From contig NZ_FUZV01000001.1 of the NCBI RefSeq assembly GCF_900167565.1, forward strand, positions 992,001-1,056,000: a DNA stretch of 64,000 bases. The letters run 5' to 3'. This stretch comes from Pseudoxanthomonas indica. GTDB lineage: Bacteria > Pseudomonadota > Gammaproteobacteria > Xanthomonadales > Xanthomonadaceae. Shown here piece by piece: positions 28,873-36,642 of the stretch (the first letter of the stretch is position 1; every line of letters starts with the position of its first letter). The notes beneath the pieces were generated by a model, which saw only the letters and a program-made list of their open reading frames with translations, did no database searches and had not been told where the DNA came from. A program made the position numbers and the translations under genes.

Positions 28873-30249
28873 ATGAAGAAGAAGGTGTCTCGGCGGCAAT
28901 TGGGCCCGCTCCGGTTCGGACTGCTTGGGCTGCTGATCCCGCTGACCCTGGTGTCCACCGCACAGACGCCTCCCAGCACCGGCGAGATCCATGGCCAGGT
29001 CGCCAACGTGCATGCACTGGCCGCAGCCTCGACCACAAGCAGCACCGGCATGGCCACTGCGGCCACCGCATTGGCGCCCGGCTTCGATGTCGCGCGCTTT
29101 GAAATGATGGCCCAGCAGCTGACCTTGGGCGAACGCATCCCGGGCATGGCGCTGGCCATCGTCCACAACGGCAAGGTGTTGACCGCCAAGGGCTACGGCG
29201 TCACCGATGTCAGTGCACCGCAGGCCATCGACTCGCACACCGTGTTCCGCCTGGCCTCGTTGTCCAAGGCGTTTGCCGGCACGCTGGCGGGTCTGCTGGT
29301 CAACGACGGCTCGCTGCGTTGGGACAGCAAGGTGGCCGATTACGTACCCAACTTCCATCTGAGTGATCCGGCCGCCACCCAGCGCGTGACCGTGGCTGAC
29401 CTGTTGAGTCATCGCGTCGGCCTGCGTGCCCATAACGCCTTCGATCGCGATATCGAAGGCAATGCCGACTACTACACGGTTGCGCAGAAGCTGTCCTCTG
29501 CGCCGATGACCTGCCTGCCGGGCCAGTGCTATGCCTACCAGAACGTCGCTTTCAGCCTGTTCGGCGATGTCGTGTTCGCCTCCACCGGTGGCTTCTACGA
29601 ACAAGCCGTGGACCGGCGCATCTTCAAGCCGCTGGGCATGAACGACGCCAGCCTGGGATTGGCCGGCATCGAGAACAGCGCGCGTTGGGCGCGTCCGCAT
29701 GTGCGCAGCCGCAATGGCTGGGTGGCGATGATGCCCAAGCCCACCTATTACCGCCTGGCGCCTGCCGCCGGCGTCAATGCCAGCATCAGCGACATGGCGC
29801 AATGGCTGGTCGCACAAACGGGCCATCGCCCCGACGTCCTGCCGGCTCCCATGCTGGCCACATTGCATGCGCCGCTGGTGTCCACGCCGGGCGAGATGCG
29901 TGCCGGCTGGCGCCGTGATCGCATCTACTCAGCCAGCTATGCGCTGGGTTGGCGTGTGTTCGACTATTCGCGCCATCCGGTGATCTTCCACGCCGGTGCC
30001 GTGCAGGGCTATCGCGGCATGGTCGCACTGCTGCCCGAGCGCGACCTGGGCATCGCCATCCTCTGGAACAGCGACAGCGCCGCGCCTTCTGGTCTACTGC
30101 CGACGATCCTGGACCAGGCCATGGGCTTGCCGCCGCAGCAGTGGCTGGATACGCCGTTGGACACCAGCGACCTGCTGATGGCCGATTCGCCGCAGCCGGC
30201 CAACGACAGCGGCACCGCCGCGAGCCAAGCGACGGCTTCGCCGCGCTAG
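28873..30249 (+). CDS. exported serine beta-lactamase-like hydrolase (class C/PBP4 fold)
   Basis: 458 residues with an N-terminal export signal (MKKKVSRRQLG, then FGLLGLLIPLTLVSTAQ). The penicillin-recognising fold shows all three motifs: SxxK in RLASLSKAFAG near residue 130, YxN in CYAYQNVAF near 220, and HxG in IFHAGAVQGYRG near 372. Members of this family are peptidases, esterases or beta-lactamases; resistance cannot be inferred. The segment after the leader (residues ~35-70) is Ala/Thr/Ser-rich linker. Start chosen at the ATG that gives the signal peptide; an upstream start would add about 50 non-conserved residues. Confidence 0.85.
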   Translation: MKKKVSRRQLGPLRFGLLGLLIPLTLVSTAQTPPSTGEIHGQVANVHALAAASTTSSTGMATAATALAPGFDVARFEMMAQQLTLGERIPGMALAIVHNGKVLTAKGYGVTDVSAPQAIDSHTVFRLASLSKAFAGTLAGLLVNDGSLRWDSKVADYVPNFHLSDPAATQRVTVADLLSHRVGLRAHNAFDRDIEGNADYYTVAQKLSSAPMTCLPGQCYAYQNVAFSLFGDVVFASTGGFYEQAVDRRIFKPLGMNDASLGLAGIENSARWARPHVRSRNGWVAMMPKPTYYRLAPAAGVNASISDMAQWLVAQTGHRPDVLPAPMLATLHAPLVSTPGEMRAGWRRDRIYSASYALGWRVFDYSRHPVIFHAGAVQGYRGMVALLPERDLGIAILWNSDSAAPSGLLPTILDQAMGLPPQQWLDTPLDTSDLLMADSPQPANDSGTAASQATASPR

Positions 30250-30254
30250 CGAAA

Positions 30255-30282
30255 TCGACGCGTCGCCCGTGCGAGGCGTCGA
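30255..30282. terminator. hairpin between convergent genes
   Basis: TCGACGC/GCGTCGA outer stem, a G-G mismatch and a TCGC/GCGA inner stem with CCGT loop, placed in the 46-base gap between two convergent genes. No T-run on either side. Confidence 0.45.
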
Positions 30283-30295
30283 ATACCCTCGCCTA

Positions 30296-30829
30296 TCAAG
30301 AAGACGGTCGCTCAAGCAGATGCTTGAGCGAGCCCAGGCCACGCTCGAAGTCGCCGCCGATCATCTTCTCGAATAGCAGCCCCATCCAACGATTGAGCGG
30401 GTTGTAGCCGTGCCGGGTCTCGAAGCGCCACGTAACGCGGGTGCCGCTCCCTTCCGGGCTCAGCAGATAGGTGGCGGTCGCCGCCGAACCGCCGAAGTCC
30501 AACGCCACCACGATCTTCTGGTTGGGCTGGCTCTCCAGGATTTTCTGGCTGCCGCTGCCGACCGCGCGATTGCCCGACCATTGCATGCCCGCGCCCACGC
30601 CTTCGGCCGGGCCGGTGTACTCGTACTTTGCCTGCGGGTCAGCCCCGAACCAGGGCGACCATTCGTTGAACCGACGGAACGAGTTCAACGTGGCGAACAC
30701 CTCCGCCGTCGGGCGCTCAATCAGCACGCTGCGCTCCACCCGGGTGTCTGCCGGCAGGACCAGGCTGCCGCCCACCAACACCACACCCAGCAGGGCCAGC
30801 AAGGCCAACGTCCACTTCAGAAATTTCAT
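30296..30829 (-). CDS. SRPBCC (START-like) family protein with N-terminal membrane anchor
   Basis: 177 residues. Residues 3-24 form one hydrophobic segment (an uncleaved anchor or signal). The rest matches the SRPBCC/polyketide-cyclase fold: RVERSVLIERPTAEVFATLN, FRRFNEWSPWFG, and a GSGTRVTWRFETRHG strand followed by the long C-terminal helix. The fold makes a hydrophobic pocket for lipid-like ligands; the ligand is unknown. A GGAG ribosome site precedes the ATG. It is convergent with the serine hydrolase and 69 bases downstream of the histone-like gene's terminator. Confidence 0.8.
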   Translation of the reverse strand: MKFLKWTLALLALLGVVLVGGSLVLPADTRVERSVLIERPTAEVFATLNSFRRFNEWSPWFGADPQAKYEYTGPAEGVGAGMQWSGNRAVGSGSQKILESQPNQKIVVALDFGGSAATATYLLSPEGSGTRVTWRFETRHGYNPLNRWMGLLFEKMIGGDFERGLGSLKHLLERPSS

Positions 30830-30870
30830 CTATCGGCTCCGAACAACGATGCGCCAGCTTAGACCCGGGC

Positions 30871-30910
30871 GAAAAAAAACTCTCCCCCCGCTGGGCACGG
30901 GGGAAGAGTC
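30871..30910 (-). terminator. intrinsic terminator after the histone H1-like gene
   Basis: On the minus strand a 12-base stem (ACTCTTCCCCCG/CGGGGGGAGAGT, one wobble) is followed by T8. One of the strongest terminators in the window. Confidence 0.93.
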
Positions 30911-30938
30911 TGATGGATACGGCTAATCGGGGTTTGGC

Positions 30939-31400
30939 TTAGATCAGCGGAGCCGGGGTTGCCGGCAGCGCGACCGGAGCCGCTTTCTTCTTGGACTTGC
31001 GGGCAGGCTTCTTGGCGGCCTTCTTCGCAGCCTTCTTGGCCGGCTTCTTGGCAGCCTTCTTGGCAGCCTTCTTCACGGTCTTCTTGGCAGCCTTCTTTGC
31101 GGCCTTCTTGGCGGGCTTGCGGGCAACCTTCTTCGCAGCCTTCTTCACGCCCTTCTTGGCGGCCTTCTTGGCAACCTTCTTGGTGGCTTTCTTAGCGACC
31201 TTCTTGGCGGCCTTCTTGGTTGCCTTCTTCGCAACCTTCTTCGCTGCCTTCTTCACGGTCTTCTTGGCGGCTGCCTTCTTGGTCGCCTTCTTGGCGGCCT
31301 TCTTGGCGGTCTTCTTCACGGTCTTCTTGGCGGCTGCTTTCTTGGTCGCCTTCTTGGCGGCCTTCTTGGCAGGTTTCTTAGCGGCTTTCTTCGTTGCCAT
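30939..31400 (-). CDS. lysine-rich histone H1-like DNA-binding protein
   Basis: A 153-residue protein that is almost wholly Lys/Ala from residue 2 to about 135, in tandem units such as KKAAKK, KKPAKKAAKK and KKTVKKAAKK, then a short Pro/Ala tail ending in PAPLI. This composition matches bacterial H1-like proteins (AlgP/Hc1-like tails), which bind and compact DNA without sequence specificity. There is no globular domain. The ATG at 31400 has a strong GAGGAG site; the 17-residue extension upstream has no such site. Repeats are nearly identical at the DNA level (GCCTTCTTGGC-type), so copy number may drift between strains. Confidence 0.88.
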   Translation of the reverse strand: MATKKAAKKPAKKAAKKATKKAAAKKTVKKTAKKAAKKATKKAAAKKTVKKAAKKVAKKATKKAAKKVAKKATKKVAKKAAKKGVKKAAKKVARKPAKKAAKKAAKKTVKKAAKKAAKKPAKKAAKKAAKKPARKSKKKAAPVALPATPAPLI

Positions 31401-31453
31401 GGGATGGCTCCTCGTCAGTGAACTTGGATTAGGTAAATCGGGGTACGACACCT

Positions 31454-31467
31454 CTGCCCTAGGGCAG
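31454..31467. repeat. 14-bp perfect palindrome in the histone H1-like leader
   Basis: CTGCCCTAGGGCAG lies 53 bases upstream of the histone-like start codon, inside its leader or promoter. Possible operator or RNA hairpin; no regulator is known. Confidence 0.5.
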
Positions 31468-31549
31468 GCCCAGTTGCAAAATCAGCCGCGGGAGTCGGAC
31501 CCGCAGGCAACCGTCGACGCGCCAGGCGCGTTGAAACGGATTTCTTTGT

Positions 31550-31615
31550 GGGGGCCTTTCTTTTGCGGCCCCCTACAAATACGAAAGCACCCGCGTCGAC
31601 CAGCGCCGCGGGTGC
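31550..31615 (-). other. two tandem terminator-shaped hairpins upstream of the histone H1-like gene
   Basis: On the minus strand GCACCCGCG/CGCGGGTGC (31587-31615, 11-base loop) is followed by TTTCGTATTTG, then GGGGGCC/GGCCCCC (31550-31573, 10-base loop). They may end an upstream small transcript or attenuate the histone-like gene. Confidence 0.45.
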
Positions 31616-31908
31616 CGAAAAGGAAATCTGGGACGTTTCTTCTGGGGAAGCGATGCCTGCGTCCGCCGCGCTCCGGGCTAAGACGATGGGCCTGATTGTC
31701 ACTCGCGCTGTCGTATTGATCCGACTCACTCGCTTCCGCAGCAACTGTCTGCTGCGCGAAACCTAATCACGCTTTTTGGACGTGTCAACACCTTTGCGAA
31801 AAATATTTTGGGGTCGCCTTCGCGGGAGCCCCGTACCGGTTGCCGCATCCAAGCCGCCTTGGGCGCATGCCTGGCGTCTTCCAATCCGTCGTCCACGATC
31901 ACGATGAG

Positions 31909-31941
31909 AAAAAAACGCGGGAAAAACCGCGATTTTTTTTT
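31909..31941. terminator. bidirectional intrinsic terminator in non-coding DNA
   Basis: A7, CGCGG, loop GAAAAA, CCGCG, A, T9. It works in both directions, yet no protein gene ends here, so it marks the end of at least one non-coding transcript. Confidence 0.75.
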
Positions 31942-32112
31942 GCACTCTGCCGTCGTCGGCCGTCCGTGCGACTTGCGCGTGGCGACCGTCGAATGCCGAC
32001 GACGGCAGTTAGGAGTTCCTATTCGGGGTAAAAAAAAGTTTCTCGCGACGGGTCGGAATGGGGTGTCGCAAGCACCCAATTGCACCGAACTGCGCAAACT
32101 TTTTCGCAGTTC
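31909..32112 (-). ncRNA. candidate small RNA (minus strand)
   Basis: Read on the minus strand from about 32112: hairpin GAACTGCG/CGCAGTTC (10-base loop), hairpin GGGTG/CACCC (7-base loop), a T8 run, then a perfect 14-bp stem at 32008-31947 around a 34-base loop, then A9 and a CG-rich terminator ending in T7 at 31909. The order 'long hairpin then terminator' is typical of small regulatory RNAs. The 5' end is not defined, and the T8 run could mean that the RNA begins after it (about 32029). No match to tmRNA, RNase P, SRP or 6S RNA is visible. Opposite-strand transcription cannot be excluded. Confidence 0.45.
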
Positions 32113-32373
32113 GCGACGTCGTTCGGCGCTGTCGAAACACTTCAAAGCGGATCCGCGAAGCAGTAACGCGCGGGTTGTCGACACCCGGATCGCCACCATC
32201 TTCGATGGAAGATCCTTCGCATGGTCGCCGTCGGCGAAATCCGATTACGCCACCCTGGAACGCCACTTGCACGTCGTCGACGAACTTCAAGCCCGCGGCG
32301 ATGTTTGCCTGCTCGAGCACGCTGGCATGCCGACGAACGGTTTGCCTACGCTGCACCGGGGAACGCCCCCGGC

Positions 32374-32405
32374 AAAAAAAAAGCCGGCCGCTGAAAGCGG
32401 CCGGC
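32374..32405 (-). terminator. intrinsic terminator after gcvH
   Basis: On the minus strand GCCGGCCGC/GCGGCCGGC with a five-base loop followed by T9. A second GC stem (CCGGGG/CCCCGG, 32356-32372) follows without a T-run. Confidence 0.95.
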
Positions 32406-32430
32406 CTGGGTGTGCACTCGCTGCAAAGAC

Positions 32431-32826
32431 TCAGTGGTCTTCGTCTTCCAGCAGCTGGGCATAGTCGTCGGGCGCCAGCAATTCGTTGAGCTGGTCCGGC
32501 TCTTCGGCCTCGACCACAAAAATCCAGCCCTCGCCGTAGGCGTCTTCATTGATGGTCTCGGGCTTGTCGGCCAGCGCCGAGTTGACCTCGACAACCTTGC
32601 CAGTCACCGGGCTGTAGACGTCGGAAGCGGCCTTGACCGATTCCACCACCGCGCTGGCGTTGCCGGCTTCGACACGGTCGCCCACGTTGGGCAGTTCGAC
32701 ATAGACCAGGTCGCCCAGCAGACCCTGCGCATGGTCGGAAATGCCAACCGTGACGCGGCCGCTGTTTTCGACGCGGGCCCATTCGTGGGACTTCAGGAAT
32801 TTGAGATCGCCAGGAATCTCGCTCAT
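32431..32826 (-). CDS. gcvH: glycine cleavage system H protein
   Basis: A 131-residue lipoyl carrier that shuttles the aminomethyl group between the P, T and L proteins of glycine cleavage. The lipoylated lysine is Lys65 in [14 protein letters not shown]. Other family marks are HEWARVE near the N-terminus, [19 protein letters not shown], and the C-terminal [10 protein letters not shown]. The start at MSEIPGD gives the normal length; a longer in-frame reading adds 14 unrelated residues. It lies 60 bases downstream of gcvT in the same direction and ends at a strong terminator. gcvP is not in the window. Confidence 0.96.
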   Translation of the reverse strand: MSEIPGDLKFLKSHEWARVENSGRVTVGISDHAQGLLGDLVYVELPNVGDRVEAGNASAVVESVKAASDVYSPVTGKVVEVNSALADKPETINEDAYGEGWIFVVEAEEPDQLNELLAPDDYAQLLEDEDH

Positions 32827-32886
32827 GTTGGCTGCTCCGGATAAGGGGCTGTGGGTCGGGATGGGCACTAGTTTAGCGGGTAACGT

Positions 32887-33996
32887 TCAATCTTCCAGCA
32901 CGCCGGGCTGCGCCTGGCCGTCGCGTACGAAGGGGAACTTGACCACACGCACCGGCACTTCCTTGCCGCGGATGTCCACGCGCACCGCGCCCGGCGCGCC
33001 GGTCGGCACACGTGCGAAGGCGATGGCCTTGCCCAGCGTGGGCGAGAAAGTACCGGACAGGATTTCGCCTTCGCCCTGGTCAGTCAGTACCTTCTGCCCG
33101 TGGCGCAGCACGCCCTTCTCGTCCATCACCAGGGCAATCATCTGCCGCGGTGCGCCATCGGCCTTCTGCTGCTCCAGCACGCCGCGTCCGATGAAGTCGC
33201 GTTCCGCATCCAGCGCGACCGTCCAGGCCAGCGCGGCTTCGTAAGGCGACACCGACTCGTCCATGTCCTGGCCGTAAAGATTCATGCCCGCTTCCAGGCG
33301 CAGGGTGTCGCGCGCGCCCAGGCCAGCGGGCTTGACCCCGGCCTGCGCCAATGCGTTCCAGAAGGTCACCGCATTCTGCTCGGGCAGCACGATTTCGAAG
33401 CCGTCCTCGCCGGTGTACCCGGTGCGAGCCAGGAACAACGGAATGCCGTCCGCGCTCTGGACTTCCACGGCCGCGAACCGACCCACCTTCTCCGCGGCGG
33501 CACGGTCTTCGGCACGCAACAGGCCCACCACGCGCTGACGCGCGCTCGGGCCCTGCACCGCGACCATCGCGAACTCCGGGCGCTCTTTCACCTGCACGCC
33601 AAACGCCTGCGCCTGCTGCTGGATCCAGGCCAGATCCTTGTCGCGGGTGGCCGCATTGACCACCAGCCGGAAGAACGACTCGTCCATGAAATAGACAATC
33701 AGGTCATCGATGACGCCGCCGTTGGCGTCGAGCATGCACGAGTAGAGCGCCTTGCCCCGGGCCTTGAGCTTGTCCACGGAATTGGCGAGCAGATGGCGCA
33801 GAAACGCACGGACGCGCTCGCCGTGCAGATCCACCACGGTCATGTGGCTGACGTCGAACATGCCGGCGTCGCGACGCACCTGGTGGTGCTCCTCGATCTG
33901 CGAGCCGTAGTGGATCGGCATGTCCCAGCCGCCAAAGTCGACCATCTTCGCGCCCTGGGCGCGGTGGGTTTCGTTGAGGATGGTCTTGCTGGTCAT
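32887..33996 (-). CDS. gcvT: aminomethyltransferase (glycine cleavage T protein)
   Basis: A 369-residue T protein that releases ammonia from the aminomethyl-H protein and makes 5,10-methylenetetrahydrofolate. Key stretches are [37 protein letters not shown] with the catalytic-region Asp, [13 protein letters not shown] for folate binding, and [20 protein letters not shown]. The start at MTSKTI gives standard length. The 58 bases upstream are too short for a glycine riboswitch and show none. Confidence 0.96.
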   Translation of the reverse strand: MTSKTILNETHRAQGAKMVDFGGWDMPIHYGSQIEEHHQVRRDAGMFDVSHMTVVDLHGERVRAFLRHLLANSVDKLKARGKALYSCMLDANGGVIDDLIVYFMDESFFRLVVNAATRDKDLAWIQQQAQAFGVQVKERPEFAMVAVQGPSARQRVVGLLRAEDRAAAEKVGRFAAVEVQSADGIPLFLARTGYTGEDGFEIVLPEQNAVTFWNALAQAGVKPAGLGARDTLRLEAGMNLYGQDMDESVSPYEAALAWTVALDAERDFIGRGVLEQQKADGAPRQMIALVMDEKGVLRHGQKVLTDQGEGEILSGTFSPTLGKAIAFARVPTGAPGAVRVDIRGKEVPVRVVKFPFVRDGQAQPGVLED

Positions 33997-34054
33997 GCGC
34001 GCCTCCCGGGCAAAGAAGGCCATTATCCCAGATGGGGTGCTCGCGCGCCGGGGC

Positions 34055-34573
34055 CTACAGACCCAGGTACGCCTCGTTGAGGCAATCCACGGCGCGTGGA
34101 TCCAGCTCGGTGAACTTGCCCACCGGCAGTTCCACCCGCCGCGCCCAGTGGACGTCAGTCAGCAACTCGCCCGCGTCGTCATCGCGCACCACGGCGATCA
34201 CCCGGTCGTCTTCGCGACCGGCCAGGCGACAACTGCCCATCTGCAGGTGGAAACCCGCTTCGGTTTTCGGATAGGCCACCGTATCGGTGATCAACCAGCG
34301 CGCCTGGGTGCCATCGCGCCCCACCATCCGTCCCACCACCAGCCAGCGGATGACCGGGCTGAGGGTCTGATCGATGTCGTCATCGTTGGCGGCGTCGGCC
34401 AACACTCCGACCGAGTAGTCGCAGACGTGTGCATATCCCGGTGTCAGGGTCATGCAGCTGCCACCGATGTCATGCAGCCCGGCGGGATAAGGCGGCACGA
34501 TCTGGCCGACCAGGTCACCGGCCCATGCGCTCATCGGCCACAGACACAACGCCAGGCCCATGATTCGGCACAT
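34055..34573 (-). CDS. small secreted protein of unknown function
   Basis: 172 residues beginning with a signal peptide ([18 protein letters not shown], cleavage before GDLVG). The mature part has four cysteines ([29 protein letters not shown]), which could form two disulfides in the periplasm. I do not recognise a domain. Its ATG lies directly after the NfeD stop codon with no gap, so it belongs to the SPFH-NfeD operon and may act at the cell envelope. Composition is like its neighbours. Confidence 0.7.
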   Translation of the reverse strand: MCRIMGLALCLWPMSAWAGDLVGQIVPPYPAGLHDIGGSCMTLTPGYAHVCDYSVGVLADAANDDDIDQTLSPVIRWLVVGRMVGRDGTQARWLITDTVAYPKTEAGFHLQMGSCRLAGREDDRVIAVVRDDDAGELLTDVHWARRVELPVGKFTELDPRAVDCLNEAYLGL

Positions 34574-35005
34574 TCAACTCTCCTGGACCTTCAAGGTCAT
34601 CCCGTCGACCGCGACCACCCGCACACGCCGGCCTGACGGCAGATCCGGACCGCTCACCGACCAGAACGCGTCGCCCACCTTGACCCGGCCGCGGCCATCG
34701 ACGATGGCCTGTTCCAGCTCCAGCACCTGCCCGACCAGCTGATCGGCGCGCCGGTTGAGCAGCGGTTGATCGCTGGGCCGTTCGCGCTTGCGAAACCACT
34801 TGCGGTAGGCGAGCACGGCGATGATGCTCAAGACCACGAACAGCACGACCTGCGCCAGCAGCGACAAGCCGGGCGCCACCAGCAACACCAGCGTGACCAG
34901 CGCCGCCGCGATGCCCATCCAGAACAGGAAGGCGCCCGGCACCATCGTCTCGGCCGCCATCAGCACCAGCGCAATCGCCGCCCAGGTGACCACATCCCAG
35001 CGCAT
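34574..35005 (-). CDS. NfeD family membrane protein (short form)
   Basis: 143 residues with two or three membrane helices (VTWAAIALVLMAAETMVPGAF, FLFWMGIAAALVTLVLL, VVLFVVLSIIAVLAY) and a C-terminal OB-fold domain (residues ~88-143, GQVLELEQAIVDGRGRVKVG and VRVVAVDGMTLKV). This is the short NfeD1b type without the serine-protease domain. Such proteins are almost always encoded next to an SPFH/stomatin protein, as here, and work in membrane microdomains. The SPFH stop codon is at 35007-35009, one base before this gene's ATG at 35005. Confidence 0.88.
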   Translation of the reverse strand: MRWDVVTWAAIALVLMAAETMVPGAFLFWMGIAAALVTLVLLVAPGLSLLAQVVLFVVLSIIAVLAYRKWFRKRERPSDQPLLNRRADQLVGQVLELEQAIVDGRGRVKVGDAFWSVSGPDLPSGRRVRVVAVDGMTLKVQES

Positions 35006-35006
35006 C

Positions 35007-35963
35007 TCAGCCTCCCGTCCGCGGCGGCACCCGCGGCGGTTGCGCCGGCGTGCGTTCCAGCGCCTCCTTGGCCAGCTGGGCGATGCCGCCGATCGAACCG
35101 ATGATGCCGCTGGCCTCCATCGGCATCAGCACGAACTTCTGGTTCGGCGCGGTGGCCAGCTCGCGGAACGCCTCCACATATTTCTGCGCGACAAAGTAAT
35201 TGATGGCCTGCACATCACCCTTGGCGATGGCCTCGGACACCAGCGTGGTCGCCTTGGCTTCGGCCTCGGCCAGGCGTTCGCGCGCCTCGGCTTCGCGATA
35301 GGCTGCTTCGCGCTTGCCTTCGGCTTCCAGGATGGCGGCCTGCTTCTCGCCCTCGGCGCGCAGGATCTCGGACTGGCGCATGCCTTCGGCTTCCAGGATC
35401 GAGGCGCGCTTGTCGCGCTCGGCCTTCATCTGCCTGGCCATCGCATCCACCAGGTCGCGCGGCGGCTGGATGTCCTTGATCTCGATGCGATTGACCTTGA
35501 CGCCCCACGGGCTGGTAGCGTGGTCGACCACGCCAAGCAGCTTGGCGTTGATGGTCTCGCGCTGGCTCAATGATTCGTCCAGGTCCATGGAACCGATGAC
35601 CGTGCGGATATTGGTCTGCACCAGGGCGACGCTGGCCTGTTCCAGGTTGGCCACTTCATAAGCCGCCTTGGCGGCATCCAGCACCTGGAAGAACACCACC
35701 CCATCCACCTTCACCACGGCGTTGTCCTTGGTGATCACATCCTGGCTGGGTACCTCCAGCACCTGCTCCATCACATTGACCTTGCGGCCCACCGCCTGGA
35801 TGAAGGGAAACAGCAGGTGCAGCCCCGGCGACAGCGTATGGGTGTAGCGTCCAAACCGCTCCACTGTCCACTCGTAGCCCTGCGGGACGATCCGGACCAT
35901 CTTGAAGAAGACGAACAAAAAGACGAGGGCCAGGATGAACGCGAGAATCGTGCCGCCGGACAT
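35007..35963 (-). CDS. SPFH/Band 7 (stomatin-like, QmcA-type) membrane protein
   Basis: 318 residues: one N-terminal membrane helix (ILAFILALVFLFVFFKMV), a Band 7 domain (RIVPQGYEWTVERFGRYTHTLSPGLH, QEVPSQDV-like segment VLEVPSQDVITKDNAVVKVD), then a long Ala/Glu/Lys coiled coil (AERDKRASILEAEGMRQSEI, residues ~180-245), and a C-terminal Pro tail. Such proteins oligomerise into large membrane rings that organise proteins and lipids or restrain FtsH. A GGGAGAG ribosome site and a consensus -10 TATAAT (35990-35995) lie upstream. It heads the operon with NfeD and a secreted protein. Confidence 0.92.
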   Translation of the reverse strand: MSGGTILAFILALVFLFVFFKMVRIVPQGYEWTVERFGRYTHTLSPGLHLLFPFIQAVGRKVNVMEQVLEVPSQDVITKDNAVVKVDGVVFFQVLDAAKAAYEVANLEQASVALVQTNIRTVIGSMDLDESLSQRETINAKLLGVVDHATSPWGVKVNRIEIKDIQPPRDLVDAMARQMKAERDKRASILEAEGMRQSEILRAEGEKQAAILEAEGKREAAYREAEARERLAEAEAKATTLVSEAIAKGDVQAINYFVAQKYVEAFRELATAPNQKFVLMPMEASGIIGSIGGIAQLAKEALERTPAQPPRVPPRTGG

Positions 35964-35989
35964 ATCACTCTCCCTGTAGGTTTGGGCCG

Positions 35990-35995
35990 ATTATA
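35990..35995 (-). promoter_or_regulatory. -10 TATAAT of the SPFH operon
   Basis: Exact TATAAT on the minus strand, 26 bases before the ATG at 35963. No good -35 is visible at the expected distance. The divergent sigma-factor gene starts 80 bases away. Confidence 0.6.
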
Positions 35996-36075
35996 GGCGT
36001 GGCCGGGAGGCGACCGCCGGAAACCTGCCCTTCCCATGCAACCCTTTCGCCATCCCCCGCATCTGGAAGGGATGT

Positions 36076-36642
36076 ATGCCACCCGTATCCAGCTTTGCCA
36101 TCGATGTGCCGGACACCCTCCTGACCCGCGCCCGCGCGGGGCGGCAGGACGCGTTCGAGCAGATCTACCGCTGGTTCGAGCGGCCGGTGTTCACCCTGGC
36201 TCTGCGCATCTGCGGCGACCGCGAAGAAGCCTCGGACGTGGTGCAGGACACCATGTTGAAGTTGTTCCACCATATCGGCGAATTTCGCGGTGGCAGTCCT
36301 TTCTGGGGTTGGCTGCGGCAAATCGCCGTCAACGAAGCGCTGATGCGCCTGCGCCGCAACCGTCGCTTCGACATGGAAATCGCCATGGACGAAGACGATC
36401 TACCGCAGGACCACGGCAGTCTGCCGCCCGCCGCCGCTGACGCCGCGCTGCTGCAGCGCGCCCTGTCCGCGTTGCCGGCCGCCACGCGCAGCGTAATCTG
36501 GCTGTATCACGCCGAAGGCTACACGCACGAGGAAATCGCGCGGCTGATGCAACGCACCCCCAGTTTTTCCAAATCCCAGCTCGCCCGCGGCACCCGCCGC
36601 CTGCGCACGCTGCTGCAAATCGAGGAACCTTCCCATGCCTGA
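36076..36642 (+). CDS. ECF-type RNA polymerase sigma factor
   Basis: 188 residues with sigma region 2 at ~20-90 (GRQDAFEQIYRWFERPVFTL, REEASDVVQDTMLKLFHHI, GSPFWGWLRQIAVNEALMRL) and region 4 at ~125-180 (LSALPAATRSVIWLYHAEGYTHEEIARLM, then KSQLARGTRRLRTLL). It lacks regions 1 and 3, so it is of the extracytoplasmic-function type. An AGGGA ribosome site precedes the ATG. Its end overlaps the anti-sigma gene by eight bases. GGAAAC at 36019-36024 resembles an ECF -35, so autoregulation is possible, but no -10 partner could be assigned. Confidence 0.92.
   Translation: MPPVSSFAIDVPDTLLTRARAGRQDAFEQIYRWFERPVFTLALRICGDREEASDVVQDTMLKLFHHIGEFRGGSPFWGWLRQIAVNEALMRLRRNRRFDMEIAMDEDDLPQDHGSLPPAAADAALLQRALSALPAATRSVIWLYHAEGYTHEEIARLMQRTPSFSKSQLARGTRRLRTLLQIEEPSHA

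Larger units (their letters stand above)
31401..32430. other. 1-kb region without a recognisable gene, rich in hairpins and homopolymer runs
   Basis: No reading frame here resembles a protein; the frames present overlap one another on both strands and have atypical codon use. Seen instead: a 14-bp perfect palindrome (31454-31467), an ACGCGCC/GGCGCGT dyad (31517-31531), two minus-strand terminator-shaped hairpins (31550-31573, 31587-31615), a GCAGCA/TGCTGC hairpin near 31738, a bidirectional terminator (31909-31941), a 14-bp inverted repeat (31947-32008), and hairpins at 32061-32077 and 32087-32112. Runs of A7-A9 or T9 occur at 31909, 31933, 32030 and 32374. It must hold the promoter and leader of the histone-like gene and probably one or more small RNAs. 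Confidence 0.7.

Noticed and set aside
30960..31395. Regularly spaced repeats that might suggest a CRISPR array.
   Set aside because: The repeats are in frame, contiguous without unique spacers, and encode Lys/Ala units.
30991..31695. Plus-strand frame rich in Phe/Leu/Ala that looks like a membrane protein.
   Set aside because: It is the complement of the Lys/Ala codon repeats of the histone H1-like gene.
31808..32464. A 218-codon frame in the non-coding region.
   Set aside because: Atypical composition, no ribosome site, overlaps the candidate RNA and the gcvH 3' end, and has no recognisable domain.
33997..34054. Glycine riboswitch upstream of gcvT.
   Set aside because: Only 58 bases separate the genes and no tandem aptamer fold is visible.
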